A model generated the notes under the pieces. The model was not told the origin of the DNA. It saw only the letters and a program-made list of their open reading frames with translations, and ran no database searches. From NCBI GenBank assembly GCA_045106335.1, contig JBGCEM010000184.1, positions 1 to 33,479 of the forward strand: a DNA stretch of 33,479 nt, read 5' to 3'. Position numbers and translations under genes: made by a program. This document shows positions 8,046-16,731 of the stretch, piece after piece. How positions within the stretch are numbered: position 1 is the first letter of the stretch; every line of letters begins with the position of its first letter. The stretch is from Aliishimia sp045106335 (lineage in GTDB: Bacteria; Pseudomonadota; Alphaproteobacteria; Rhodobacterales; Rhodobacteraceae).

Positions 8046-9047
8046 ATGACAGCAACGCGGATCGTTTCAGAGGTTGATTTTGAGGCAAATGGCAAACAGT
8101 CGGGTTATCTCCGCGTGCCGCATTCTGTTGATCGATCCGCCTACGGATGGCTGCCTGTTCCAATCACGGTCATCCAGAACGGCAAAGGACCAACACTCGT
8201 CGTTTCGGCTGGGGTACATGGGGATGAATACGAAGGTCAAATCGCGGTCGCCGAACTGGCGCGTGAGCTGCACGAAAGCGACATCAGCGGACGGTTGATC
8301 CTTCTGCCAATGACAAACTTTCCTGCAGCACAGGCTGGGCGTCGTGTTTCACCCATTGATGATGGCAATCTCAACAGACTTTATCCAGGTGATCCCAAAG
8401 GCACGCCCACCGACATGATTGCGCATTTCCACGAAGAGGTCATCTTACCGCTGGCCGATTACGCGGTTGATCTGCATTCAGGTGGGTCATCTTTGATTTA
8501 TCCTGCAACGCTCTTGCGCGGTCCAGGCCACACACCCGAAGAAGAAGCCGGATTGCAGACGCTCACAACCGCTTTTGATCTGCCTTTCGCTTGGGTTTTT
8601 ACCGGTGGTGGCGGTACAGGCAGTACTGCACCAACTGCAATGGGGGCCGCAAATCGCAAGGGTGTCGTCAACATAATGGCCGAGCTGGGTGGCGGAATTT
8701 CGGTCATGCCGGATGTCCTTGCACAAACACGGCGCGGATTGCGGCGTATTCTTCACGCACTTGGGATGCTACCTGGCTACTGTCCGGATGCACCCAAAGG
8801 AACACGAGCCCTACATGCGCAGGGATCGGTTTTCGCATACGACTCTGGCTTGTTTGAGCCTTTGAAAGGCATCGGTGAGAGCGTATTCGAGACAGAAATC
8901 ATAGCAAGGATCCACCACACCGAAACCCCCGGTCGCCCCCCTGACGACGTGGTATCACCCTATGCGGGAATGGTTCTTGCGATGCGCGCAATGGCACAGG
9001 TTGTGCGCGGTGACGCCATTTATCAAATTGCGACAGACGCTAAATAA
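8046..9047 (+). CDS. M14-type succinylglutamate desuccinylase/aspartoacylase (DoeB-like) deacylase
   Basis: The 333-residue protein has the zinc carboxypeptidase-like core of the AspA/AstE family. GVHGDEYEG carries the zinc ligands His58 and Glu61, NLNR (108-111) is the substrate-carboxylate motif, DLHSGG holds the third ligand His144, and MAELGGG holds the likely catalytic Glu213. Wording and length resemble DoeB, the N-acetyl-diaminobutyrate deacetylase of ectoine breakdown, but no doeA or other ectoine gene is present, so the exact substrate is open. It removes an acyl group from an N-acyl amino acid. The start follows AGGAG at 8035-8039. The stop is one base before the PatB-like gene, so both are co-translated. 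Confidence 0.87.
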   Translation: MTATRIVSEVDFEANGKQSGYLRVPHSVDRSAYGWLPVPITVIQNGKGPTLVVSAGVHGDEYEGQIAVAELARELHESDISGRLILLPMTNFPAAQAGRRVSPIDDGNLNRLYPGDPKGTPTDMIAHFHEEVILPLADYAVDLHSGGSSLIYPATLLRGPGHTPEEEAGLQTLTTAFDLPFAWVFTGGGGTGSTAPTAMGAANRKGVVNIMAELGGGISVMPDVLAQTRRGLRRILHALGMLPGYCPDAPKGTRALHAQGSVFAYDSGLFEPLKGIGESVFETEIIARIHHTETPGRPPDDVVSPYAGMVLAMRAMAQVVRGDAIYQIATDAK

Positions 9048-9048
9048 T

Positions 9049-10224
9049 ATGCCGAATTTTAGATTTGACCAAGTCATTGACCGGCGGGTTGTTCCCGCGC
9101 TCAAACACCATGAAATGGTTTTGGGATCAGATGGGATGGATCTGTTTGCTGCCGGGGTAGCTGATATGGATTTTTGCGTCGCCCCTTGCATCACCGACGC
9201 CATCAAACGCAGGGCCGCGCATTCTGTTTTCGGCTATGAAGCCATGCCTGAAGGGCTTATTCCCGCGCTGGTAGGTTGGATGGAAATGCGGCACAATTGG
9301 ACGATCGATCCCAAGCACATCCTACGCGCGCCCAATGTGCTTAACACACTTGCGATGGCGACCAACTGTTTCACCAATACCGGGGATGGGATCATCGTCC
9401 AACCTCCGGTGTTCTTCGATTTTGCAGATATAATTGCAGAAAATGACCGACAGATCATTGAGAATCCACTTATCCTGCGGGATGGGCGGTATGAGATGGA
9501 TTTGAACGGGTTGGACCAGCTTGCCGCGCAACCAAATGTGCGAATGCTCTATCTGTGTAATCCACATAATCCGGTGGGGCGCGTTTGGACACATGACGAG
9601 CTTGGGCGACTTGGCCAGATTTGCCGCAAAAACGATGTTCTGGTTGTCTCGGATGAAATCCACGCCGACATCACATTTCCGGGGCATTCCCACACGCCCT
9701 TTGCCAGTCTGTCGCCCGAAGATGCGGCCAATGCGGTCATTTGCCTATCACCCGCCAAAAGCTTCAATATCGCATCGTGTTGCATGTCATTTTCTGTGGT
9801 GGCGGATGAGGATCGACGCAAGACAATGCAACTTGAGAACAGCCGATTGACGGTGAACAAGAACAATGCTTTCGCTTCTGCTGCAATGGAAGCCGCATAT
9901 TCCCATGGGGGGCCATGGCTTGATGCGGTATGTGATTACATCTTGGGCAATCTGGATCTGACCCGCGAGCGGTTGCGAAAAATCCCCAATGTCGATTTGA
10001 TCGAGCCCGAAGGTACATTCCTGTTATGGCTGGATTTTCGCGCACTGGGACTTGCCCCAGATAAGCTTAACCACTTTCTAAGGAAAGAAGTCGGGTGGTC
10101 AATCACTCGGGGTATTGCGTTTGGTCCCACTGGCAAAGGTTTCGGGCGACTGAACATTGCCTGCCCAAGATCTCAGTTGGATCGCGCACTGAACGGACTT
10201 CAACTGGCCGTAAGCAAGAGCTAA
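9049..10224 (+). CDS. PatB/MalY-like PLP enzyme (cystathionine beta-lyase or aminotransferase)
   Basis: The 391-residue protein is a fold-type I PLP enzyme of the MalY/PatB group. It starts with FRFDQVIDRRVVPALKHHEM and has the VADMDF motif near residue 37, NPHNPVGR (171-178), SDEIHAD (201-207) for PLP ring contact, and the Schiff-base lysine Lys237 in SPAKSFNIA. Family members split carbon-sulfur bonds of cysteine conjugates or transaminate. The ATG at 9049 is chosen; the longer upstream frame from 8962 runs through the deacylase gene. With the deacylase just ahead, a sequence of N-deacylation then beta-elimination of a cysteine conjugate is plausible, but this is inference. Confidence 0.88.
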   Translation: MPNFRFDQVIDRRVVPALKHHEMVLGSDGMDLFAAGVADMDFCVAPCITDAIKRRAAHSVFGYEAMPEGLIPALVGWMEMRHNWTIDPKHILRAPNVLNTLAMATNCFTNTGDGIIVQPPVFFDFADIIAENDRQIIENPLILRDGRYEMDLNGLDQLAAQPNVRMLYLCNPHNPVGRVWTHDELGRLGQICRKNDVLVVSDEIHADITFPGHSHTPFASLSPEDAANAVICLSPAKSFNIASCCMSFSVVADEDRRKTMQLENSRLTVNKNNAFASAAMEAAYSHGGPWLDAVCDYILGNLDLTRERLRKIPNVDLIEPEGTFLLWLDFRALGLAPDKLNHFLRKEVGWSITRGIAFGPTGKGFGRLNIACPRSQLDRALNGLQLAVSKS

Positions 10225-10352
10225 ACACCTGGCAGCCCGTTTCTTGGTTTCGGCAATGACTCAAGATGGTACGATCGCGGGTCACATAACTTTCGTATTG
10301 TCGTTTAAGCGGCCTTCGGAGGTTTCACAATCGACGACAAATGTTAACCGCT

Positions 10353-10433
10353 TCAGTGTTGCCGCAGTGGATGGGCTTTGCTGCGGGCGACACGTCACCG
10401 GATACCACCGCCGGAGCCGCATCGAAACACTGA
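10353..10433. other. Branched inverted-repeat structure between convergent genes
   Basis: TCAGTGTT (10353-10360) and AACACTGA (10426-10433) are a perfect 8-bp inverted pair. Between them are a hairpin CCGCAG/CTGCGG (10362-10367 and 10381-10386) and a possible CCGG/CCGG hairpin. The 278-bp gap separates convergent operons, so it may be a bidirectional terminator, a small RNA or a miniature element. Confidence 0.35.
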
Positions 10434-10502
10434 CGCGCCGCGACCCTCAACACCAGTCATCAAAATTGGCCGTAGTGAACTGTTTCTTTTAGGTATTCTG
10501 TG

Positions 10503-11720
10503 TCACTCTGCAGCAAAGAAGAACCAACGGAATCGCTTTGCGTAGATGCTTGGAAAGCCGATCAGCCCTTTTTCATAGCCAACACCCGCCGTGGCGCGAA
10601 GCTGAAGTGGGAAAAATGTTCTTTCAGCACTGGCGCCAATACCGGTGGATCCTGCCCCGACGGTGTCTGTAAGCATCAAGGTTTTGTCGAAGTTATCAAA
10701 GGTAAGGCATTCTGCGACGGGTAAAAGTATCGGGGCAATGTGTTCCAGCGGTGTCGCCCAAAGGGTGGTAGACGACGTCAGACTAAGCGGCAATGCTGCG
10801 CCTGCGATCTTTGAAAGTCGCGCAATGAATGTACCTATTTTTTCGATGTCTTTGGCAATGGCGTTCGGGTCGACATCTACGACTGTTCCACCCCCGATGG
10901 CGTAATATTTCTTAGTTTCAACAACATCACCGGACGTGTTGAGCCGTTCCAGTTCATAAATCCGTAGCGCAGCACCACCACCTGCGCCAAGGATCGGGGC
11001 GACTGGCACAGGAAGCGTGACATCAACAGCCAGTTCATCCTTCAGATTGAGGTTCCAGTGGGACGAACTTCCAATCTCACAAGCGCTTGGCACGGGTGGC
11101 GGGGTAACCACAGCTGGCTTGACTTTCACGGGGTCGGGCACTTTGACAGAATATGTCAGAATTACATTGCGATTGAGCGGTTCCTCAAGGCTCGCAGGGT
11201 CCGCACTTTTGTCGATCAATGGACGGCTGGAACCATAGCTTGCCGAGTGCACGTCCGATGGTTTTAGCCCCATCTCAAATACCAACCAAGAGGCGACCAC
11301 GGCCGCGCGTTCTTGCGCCAGCACATCATTGCCAGGTGCCATGGCGGTGCCTGCCTCTTGCCCGGTTTGGCTGGCACCTCCCACGATGCTTTCGATTTTG
11401 AAATCGCGATTTAATAAGGCGGAGACACGCATCAAATAAAGCATCGCCACATGGGCTGGGATCAAAGATGCGTTGCCCACCTCGAAATGAGATAGCAGCA
11501 CATGGGTGCGCACGCGACCGCCTGATGGGGCTTCTTCGACCGAGCCAACAAAAGCCAGATCCGCCTTTTGAAAGTCCGATAGATCTGGCGACAACCGCGT
11601 GTCCGCTTGGGGCGGGAACAAGGCGGCATCTTCGACTTTGATCCGCTGTTCAATCCAGTTTTTCATAAAGCGCAGCACGGCATCGCCGCCTCTAAGTGCA
11701 ATGTTTAATTCGCCACTCAT
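10503..11720 (-). CDS. OmpA-C-like domain protein, partner of the lamin-tail protein
   Basis: The 405-residue protein is not a known family as a whole. Residues 1-80 are unassigned. Residues about 82-192 follow the OmpA C-terminal pattern: IESIVGGASQTGQ, then GNDVLAQERAAVVASWLV, GLKPSDVHSASYGSSRPLID and NRNVILTY. A proline/valine-rich linker (194-212) leads to a glycine-rich beta C-terminal part (213-405) ending in FRWFFFAAE. The usual peptidoglycan-contacting TD is replaced by SQT and NRR by NRN, so wall binding is doubtful. There is no signal peptide or membrane segment. Its ATG overlaps the stop of the 1249-residue gene by four bases, so the products are made together and probably act together. 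Function unknown. Confidence 0.75.
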   Translation of the reverse strand: MSGELNIALRGGDAVLRFMKNWIEQRIKVEDAALFPPQADTRLSPDLSDFQKADLAFVGSVEEAPSGGRVRTHVLLSHFEVGNASLIPAHVAMLYLMRVSALLNRDFKIESIVGGASQTGQEAGTAMAPGNDVLAQERAAVVASWLVFEMGLKPSDVHSASYGSSRPLIDKSADPASLEEPLNRNVILTYSVKVPDPVKVKPAVVTPPPVPSACEIGSSSHWNLNLKDELAVDVTLPVPVAPILGAGGGAALRIYELERLNTSGDVVETKKYYAIGGGTVVDVDPNAIAKDIEKIGTFIARLSKIAGAALPLSLTSSTTLWATPLEHIAPILLPVAECLTFDNFDKTLMLTDTVGAGSTGIGASAERTFFPLQLRATAGVGYEKGLIGFPSIYAKRFRWFFFAAE

Positions 11721-14700
11721 TGCGCAGTCCTCGGGGCTAAGAAGTGGATATCTGGGTTTGCTTTTGGGCTGCCCGTGAACAATTGCGAAACAATCCGTCC
11801 TGCAGGGTCGCGCAGCAGAAGCCGTTCGCCGTCATTATTCAACAACGCAATCGGGCCGTAGCCATAATCCACAAGCCAGTGGTGCTCATCTGTTTGCCGC
11901 GGCGCGCGCCCGACAGTTACAACGACGCGCGCGCCTGCTAGAAGTTTGATGCGGCCAAAAACGAATCTATGCCCGTAGGCGTCTTCGAGCGCCCAGTCCC
12001 GCAGATCCAAAAGCGCCGTTGAAGATCGGTTTTTGATTACGATGCGCTCGCGGTCCGTATCAGACGTGCCTTGGGCATCGCGGTGATCATTGCCGGATGT
12101 GTTGATAACGCTCGCGTCTGGGTCCAAGGTGATGACATTGCTGGCCCGGTCCATGCGGTCTGCATCGCGCAAAAACGCCACATGGTGCATGACCGTTTTG
12201 CCGCTGTTTAAAGCCGGTGACGGCGTGATTGTCAAAAGCGCGTGGTTCATCCCACCCACCAAAAGCCCTTCGGGAACTGTACCTGACACGCGGGTGCCCT
12301 TGCGTTGAAGGCTAGACAGTGCGACCTCGGATCCGTTTAAAAACAACCGGATATCGATCAAGCTGAGGTCCTTGGCTTTTACGTCGCCACTTTCGATCAG
12401 GCGGCGCACAGCATCGGCACCAAGTTGCGGCTGATCATTCTCATCCCGGCTGAGCCTGTCGAACGGCAGGTCTGCTTGTGTGTCCAGGTGGGCCAAGTCA
12501 AACGCGCCAAAATCAATTTCAAGGAACACGTGCTTGCCGTAGATGGGCAAATCGGATGGCCTATCCCCATTTTGTGCGGCGCTACTATCCACTGCTAAGG
12601 GCGCGTTGAACCGAATGCCAGGCGCGCGGTCCATGGCGTCTTGGGCCTTAGTTTTCTGCAAGTTCAAGCCGTTCAAGGTGTTTGCCAATGCGCTGGACCT
12701 ACCGGTCCGACTGGCATGCTGCATCCGAAGGGCGGTCATCTCAGCGCACGTGTTCCCCACCGCACGGGAGGCATCTCTGACGGATCCCGACAGCGTTTGC
12801 GCAGCGATGACTTTGGAAACAGCGCCGTTGACGGGCAACGCCTCAAGTACGGCTTGCTCTTGTGAAGTCAATAACTTGTCGGCCACATTTTCTACCAAAG
12901 AAACGAAATCCGGAAGGATGGTGCCGCGGGTATTTTGCGCTTTGGTTGTCATGTCGTCAAAGGCCGGCCCGTTAAGACGCGCCCTTAGGTCGTTTTTTAG
13001 GCTTCGCATTTCTTCTTTGGCAAGTTGCACAAGATCGGAGCCATCCAAAATAACCCCAGGACGGTTGAAAAAGGTAAGAACGGCATCGGCAATCACGTGC
13101 GCCAGACGTGGGTCGGTAAAATTGAGGTTTGCGGTGATGTCATCAATGCGCCCTTCGGCCCAGTCAATAACAGCCTGTCGCAAATCTTCGATTGCTTCGT
13201 CGATGGCTTGGACCGCATCATCGATTTGGCCTTCAAGCGCCATGAGCTGATCGGCTAGATCGTCAAGCTCAGAGCGTGTGCGATCCGCCAAGGCATTCGC
13301 GCGCCGGACAATTTCATCCAGCATTTCTTCAACGACCGCAACCACCGTGACCTTCGCCAAATCAGGAAGATGTCGGGCGAAAATACCTGGAACATGTCGC
13401 GCAAAGACACGGGCCTGCAGCAGCGCAATATCCTTCAGATCTTGACTAAGCTCTTCGAGCGTCGCCCGCGTGTCGGGCACGATCGCGGGGCAATCGTTCA
13501 GCTCGGCAAAGGTTGCGCGCAACGTCGGGGCGCTGCTGCTTTCCCAATTGATGCGCCCACCTTCCACGCCGGCGGTTACTTTGACCAGTGCACCACAAAT
13601 CCGCTGGATGCGCTGAGGCGACCAGGTGTCAACGCCAAAGGCCTCTTGCGCGGCGTCCAGCAGATCATTCGCCAAGCTTACAGTGATGGACACCATCTCG
13701 GCGCGTTGTGGTGTGCGCGTGATATCGATTGAAGGCAGTGCGCGGGACAGCGCCTTAAGCATAGGGTCCACAAGCTGCTCGGCAAATTCTGATCCGGGCG
13801 CATTGATTTGTGCCCGTGCTTGGTTGATGCGCAGGTCTAAATCGCTGAATTCTTTTATGATAACCGTTTGTGCCAATTCGGTCGCTTGGCTTACCAGCAT
13901 CACTGCAGACATCCGCGCCGCACTATCGGCAAGTTCTTCGCGCAGCTCTTTAAGGCGCCTTCGATCCGTTTCTGCCGCGATCTCGATAAGAATTGGAATT
14001 AAGACTTTACTCGGGCCATAAAGCAGACTGCGCAAAATATCGACCAACACAGGCGGCAGGCGCGTATCCGTCAACAGATCCTCTACTAAAGGTGTTATGC
14101 AGTCTTCTAACAGCTTCGTGGCCAAACTTATGGCAATGCGGCGGCGATCGGTCTGCGACAGCGTGTTGTCGGACAAGACGTCAGCCAGTCCGATACCTTC
14201 GTGCGCGAGCATGTCCAGAAAGGTTGTTGCAAACACGTCTAAAGGGGCAGGAAGATCGCGCATCAATGACGCAAAGTACCCGTTGTCCAGAAGTGTGCTC
14301 GCCTCGGCAATGTTGGCGAACTGATCGCGCCCCGCAGGCAATTGGACTTGGCGCAGAACATGGGCGGGGAGAGCTTGGGTAAAGGCAGGATCATCTGGTT
14401 TTACCACGTAGAGCAAAGCATGCAAAGTCGCGCTGACCCGCGAGATCGCAGGCTCATCGTCACCTGGCATAGGCGCCGCGATTGTGTCCACAATTTCGCT
14501 CAATAACGCCAAGACCTCGCTTAGATTGATTGGGTCCCGACCCATTGCAGCGATCAGGCGGGTTTCGAAATCAGGTGCGAGGAGGCTTGGATCGGGCAGG
14601 GTCGCTTCGGCTTTACTAAGCGCATGCCGCGTAGTTTCATCGACGAGTATCGACAGAATATCGCGCGACAATCCGTAAAGAAGTTCACGGGCCTGGTTGG

Positions 14701-15466
14701 GGACATCTTTGTCTTTGATGTCCAAAGCCAGGCTTATAACGCCGCCTGCTGCGATGATCGTGGCGACGACCATTGGTCCCAAAGGACCCTCAAACCGGTC
14801 CGTGATATCTCTGCCAATGATTTCAACGGCTTCGTCGATGTAGTCCGGCAGCGATGGCAACCGGCCACGCAAAAAGACCGCAAAGTCCTTGCCGTAGATA
14901 AAGCCCGCCCCTGCACCAACACGGATATCAAAGCCTGCCTGATCTTGCCCTTGGGGCCGTAAATTGAAGCGCACCGCCAAATTTGCAGAGGCCGCAACGG
15001 CAACCTGCATGCTTGCCTCAACGCCGTATTCCAGCGAAATTTTATCAAGCAAGGCCAAAAGCAACCGCGCTTCCAAATCAGTCTTGCCGTCGTCAGAGAG
15101 TGTGTTGTTAACCAGTTCCCCAATCTTTAGACCCGCGGATAGGCGCGCCCTTACATAGGCCTGGGCTGCAGCCGCTGCCGATAAATACAATCCAAAGGTG
15201 CCGCTGACATCAGGAGAGGCCTGGGCGACGATTTCGGCCTTGACGCTTGCGCCCGCTTCCAGCTCTGCCACCGCCTCAAAAAACTCGGCAAGTTCAACCC
15301 CAGCAGCGCCATTGGCCGCGAAGTCTGCCGCCAAGCCAACACGCAAACCACTGCAAATTTCGGCACCAAGGGTTAGGTTGGCGTCATACCCAAGTTCGGC
15401 ATAGGCGGTGTCGCCTGCGGTGCCGATATCCCCACGTTTGCCTAAATCAAGAACGCGTCCTGCCAT
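11717..15466 (-). CDS. Large (1249-residue) protein with C-terminal lamin-tail-like domain
   Basis: Not recognised as a known protein. Residues 1 to about 200 are glycine/alanine-rich alternating strands (for example DIRVGAGAGFIYGKDFAVFL). About 200-960 is mostly alpha-helical and acidic, with a coiled-coil-like run near 725-768 (SELDDLADQLMALEGQIDD). About 970-1110 is beta-rich, and 1139-1233 resembles a lamin-tail domain: IVIKNRSSTALLDLRDWALE, then a GHRFVF strand, AGARVVVTVG, and GPIALLNNDGERLLLRDPAGR. No signal peptide, membrane helix or catalytic motif was found. It is the first gene of a two-gene operon with the OmpA-C-like protein. Lamin-tail domains in bacteria usually occur on secreted or surface proteins, so export by an unrecognised route is possible. 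A structural or scaffold role is more likely than an enzyme. Confidence 0.8.
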   Translation of the reverse strand: MAGRVLDLGKRGDIGTAGDTAYAELGYDANLTLGAEICSGLRVGLAADFAANGAAGVELAEFFEAVAELEAGASVKAEIVAQASPDVSGTFGLYLSAAAAAQAYVRARLSAGLKIGELVNNTLSDDGKTDLEARLLLALLDKISLEYGVEASMQVAVAASANLAVRFNLRPQGQDQAGFDIRVGAGAGFIYGKDFAVFLRGRLPSLPDYIDEAVEIIGRDITDRFEGPLGPMVVATIIAAGGVISLALDIKDKDVPNQARELLYGLSRDILSILVDETTRHALSKAEATLPDPSLLAPDFETRLIAAMGRDPINLSEVLALLSEIVDTIAAPMPGDDEPAISRVSATLHALLYVVKPDDPAFTQALPAHVLRQVQLPAGRDQFANIAEASTLLDNGYFASLMRDLPAPLDVFATTFLDMLAHEGIGLADVLSDNTLSQTDRRRIAISLATKLLEDCITPLVEDLLTDTRLPPVLVDILRSLLYGPSKVLIPILIEIAAETDRRRLKELREELADSAARMSAVMLVSQATELAQTVIIKEFSDLDLRINQARAQINAPGSEFAEQLVDPMLKALSRALPSIDITRTPQRAEMVSITVSLANDLLDAAQEAFGVDTWSPQRIQRICGALVKVTAGVEGGRINWESSSAPTLRATFAELNDCPAIVPDTRATLEELSQDLKDIALLQARVFARHVPGIFARHLPDLAKVTVVAVVEEMLDEIVRRANALADRTRSELDDLADQLMALEGQIDDAVQAIDEAIEDLRQAVIDWAEGRIDDITANLNFTDPRLAHVIADAVLTFFNRPGVILDGSDLVQLAKEEMRSLKNDLRARLNGPAFDDMTTKAQNTRGTILPDFVSLVENVADKLLTSQEQAVLEALPVNGAVSKVIAAQTLSGSVRDASRAVGNTCAEMTALRMQHASRTGRSSALANTLNGLNLQKTKAQDAMDRAPGIRFNAPLAVDSSAAQNGDRPSDLPIYGKHVFLEIDFGAFDLAHLDTQADLPFDRLSRDENDQPQLGADAVRRLIESGDVKAKDLSLIDIRLFLNGSEVALSSLQRKGTRVSGTVPEGLLVGGMNHALLTITPSPALNSGKTVMHHVAFLRDADRMDRASNVITLDPDASVINTSGNDHRDAQGTSDTDRERIVIKNRSSTALLDLRDWALEDAYGHRFVFGRIKLLAGARVVVTVGRAPRQTDEHHWLVDYGYGPIALLNNDGERLLLRDPAGRIVSQLFTGSPKANPDIHFLAPRTAQ

Positions 15467-15758
15467 ATCTATGTCTCGTCAATTTAATAGCTTCACAAAT
15501 CTCGAACTTCTTAATTGTAAACGAAAGCAGCATATTTTGGCTCCAATGTATAGATTGTTTCCAAACTTAAGCGGGACATGTGTCTTGACCACCCAAGCCC
15601 GTTTGCCGCGCAACTGGGCAGCCGGCCCATAAAACGCGATCTAAAGCCTGACCAATATTGTGAAAGCCACGGCTGCTCTTGGTGAAGATTTCTGCTAGGC
15701 GAATGGTTAAATATTTTTTATGGTAACGGGCAAAAATTGATAAATATTGGCAATCAAA
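15467..15758. other. Divergent intergenic region (292 bp)
   Basis: It separates the lamin-tail operon (minus) from the second LysR gene (plus) and must hold both promoters. An 8-bp direct repeat TAAATATT occurs at 15708-15715 and 15741-15748, 33 bases apart, next to the LysR start; this could be an autoregulatory site or simply AT-richness. Nothing else was identified. Confidence 0.45.
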
Positions 15759-16637
15759 ATGACCTTCGAACAACTTCGCACATTTCTTTGGGTCGCGCGC
15801 CTTGGTGGCTTTCGAAAGGCCTCTGACAGGCTGCACTTGTCCCAGCCGGCCGTGTCAACACGGATCTCTAATCTTGAAGACGAGTTGGCAGCCAAGCTGT
15901 TCGCACGTGGACCCGGAGAGCTCGTCCTCACCAAGAAGGGCCAACAGCTTCTCGGGTATGCCGAACAGATGTTGTTTATCGAAGAAGAGATCAAGCAACG
16001 CGTCGCGAACCCTGCAGAAACCGAAGGCCTGTTCCGCCTTGGTGCCTCTGAGACGATCGCGCAGGCTTGGCTGCCATCGTTCATTCAGGCGTTCAGTGCG
16101 CAATTTCCACGGGTCAACGTTGATCTGACGGTCGATATTTCCCTGAATTTGCGGGCTTCTATATTAGAGCGCCGCCTCGATTTGGCATTTCTTATGGGGC
16201 CAGTATCCGAGTTTTCGGTCAAGAACGTGGCGCTGCCAAAATTTGATTTGCATTGGTATAAGTCCAACCTGATGGGGGATGTTGATTTGGCTGAAACGCC
16301 TATCATATCCTACTCCAATCAAACCCGCCCCTACCGCGAACTGACGTCAGAGTTGGCGCAGCGTGTCGGCCCGAAAAGCCGCGTATTTTCTTCTGCGTCT
16401 CTGTCGGCAAGTTTAAAGATGATTGCGGCGGGAATCGCCGTTGGGCCTTACCCACGCGTGCTTGCCGCACCGCATCTTGCTAAGAACGAAGTCGTGGAAT
16501 TCGATCCAGGGTTCGCGCCACCAGCGCTTGAGTTCACCGCGTCCTATTTGGCCGAGCCTCGAAGCTTTCTTGTTGAAAACAGTGCAGAAATTGCACGTGA
16601 AGTTGCGACGGCTTGGCACGGGTCTCATCCAAAGTAG
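15759..16637 (+). CDS. LysR-family transcriptional regulator
   Basis: The 292-residue protein starts MTFEQLRTFLWVARLGGFRK and continues with ASDRLHLSQPAVSTRISNLE, the LysR winged helix-turn-helix. The effector domain begins near residue 90 (LFRLGASETIAQAWLPSFI). The ATG at 15759 is chosen over a TTG at 15747 because homologues begin at this methionine; neither start has a strong Shine-Dalgarno. It lies 94 bases upstream of, and in the same direction as, the DUF1445-TRAP operon, so it probably regulates that operon. It is divergent from the lamin-tail operon and could control that too. Confidence 0.9.
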   Translation: MTFEQLRTFLWVARLGGFRKASDRLHLSQPAVSTRISNLEDELAAKLFARGPGELVLTKKGQQLLGYAEQMLFIEEEIKQRVANPAETEGLFRLGASETIAQAWLPSFIQAFSAQFPRVNVDLTVDISLNLRASILERRLDLAFLMGPVSEFSVKNVALPKFDLHWYKSNLMGDVDLAETPIISYSNQTRPYRELTSELAQRVGPKSRVFSSASLSASLKMIAAGIAVGPYPRVLAAPHLAKNEVVEFDPGFAPPALEFTASYLAEPRSFLVENSAEIAREVATAWHGSHPK

Positions 16638-16651
16638 GCATTCAAAAAATC

Positions 16652-16675
16652 TATCAATCCTGATATAAAATGATA
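16652..16675. promoter_or_regulatory. Candidate operator of the DUF1445-TRAP operon
   Basis: TATCA (16652-16656), four bases, TGATA (16661-16665) form a dyad, and another TGATA follows at 16671-16675. It sits in the 94-bp gap between the LysR gene and the DUF1445 gene, where a LysR site is expected. Confidence 0.35.
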
Positions 16676-16731
16676 ATTGGATTGGATTTCTTCCTTGTGC
16701 AACTGTGAGGGCACAAGATCGCGGGGAAGCC

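Noticed and set aside
8046..9047. Ectoine degradation locus (doeB)
   Set aside because: The enzyme resembles DoeB, but doeA, doeC, doeD and ectoine uptake genes are absent, and the partner is a PatB-like PLP enzyme.
12543..13250. 235-codon open frame on the plus strand, antisense to the large lamin-tail protein gene
   Set aside because: It lies wholly inside a longer, better-composed coding frame; the serine/arginine/cysteine-rich product is typical of an antisense shadow and has no ribosome binding site.
10503..15466. Phage tail or contractile injection system
   Set aside because: No sheath, tube, baseplate, spike or ATPase genes are in the window, so nothing but protein size suggests it.
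15708..15748. Direct repeat TAAATATT before the second LysR gene
   Set aside because: AT-rich 8-mers recur by chance in promoter regions; noted only in the intergenic entry.
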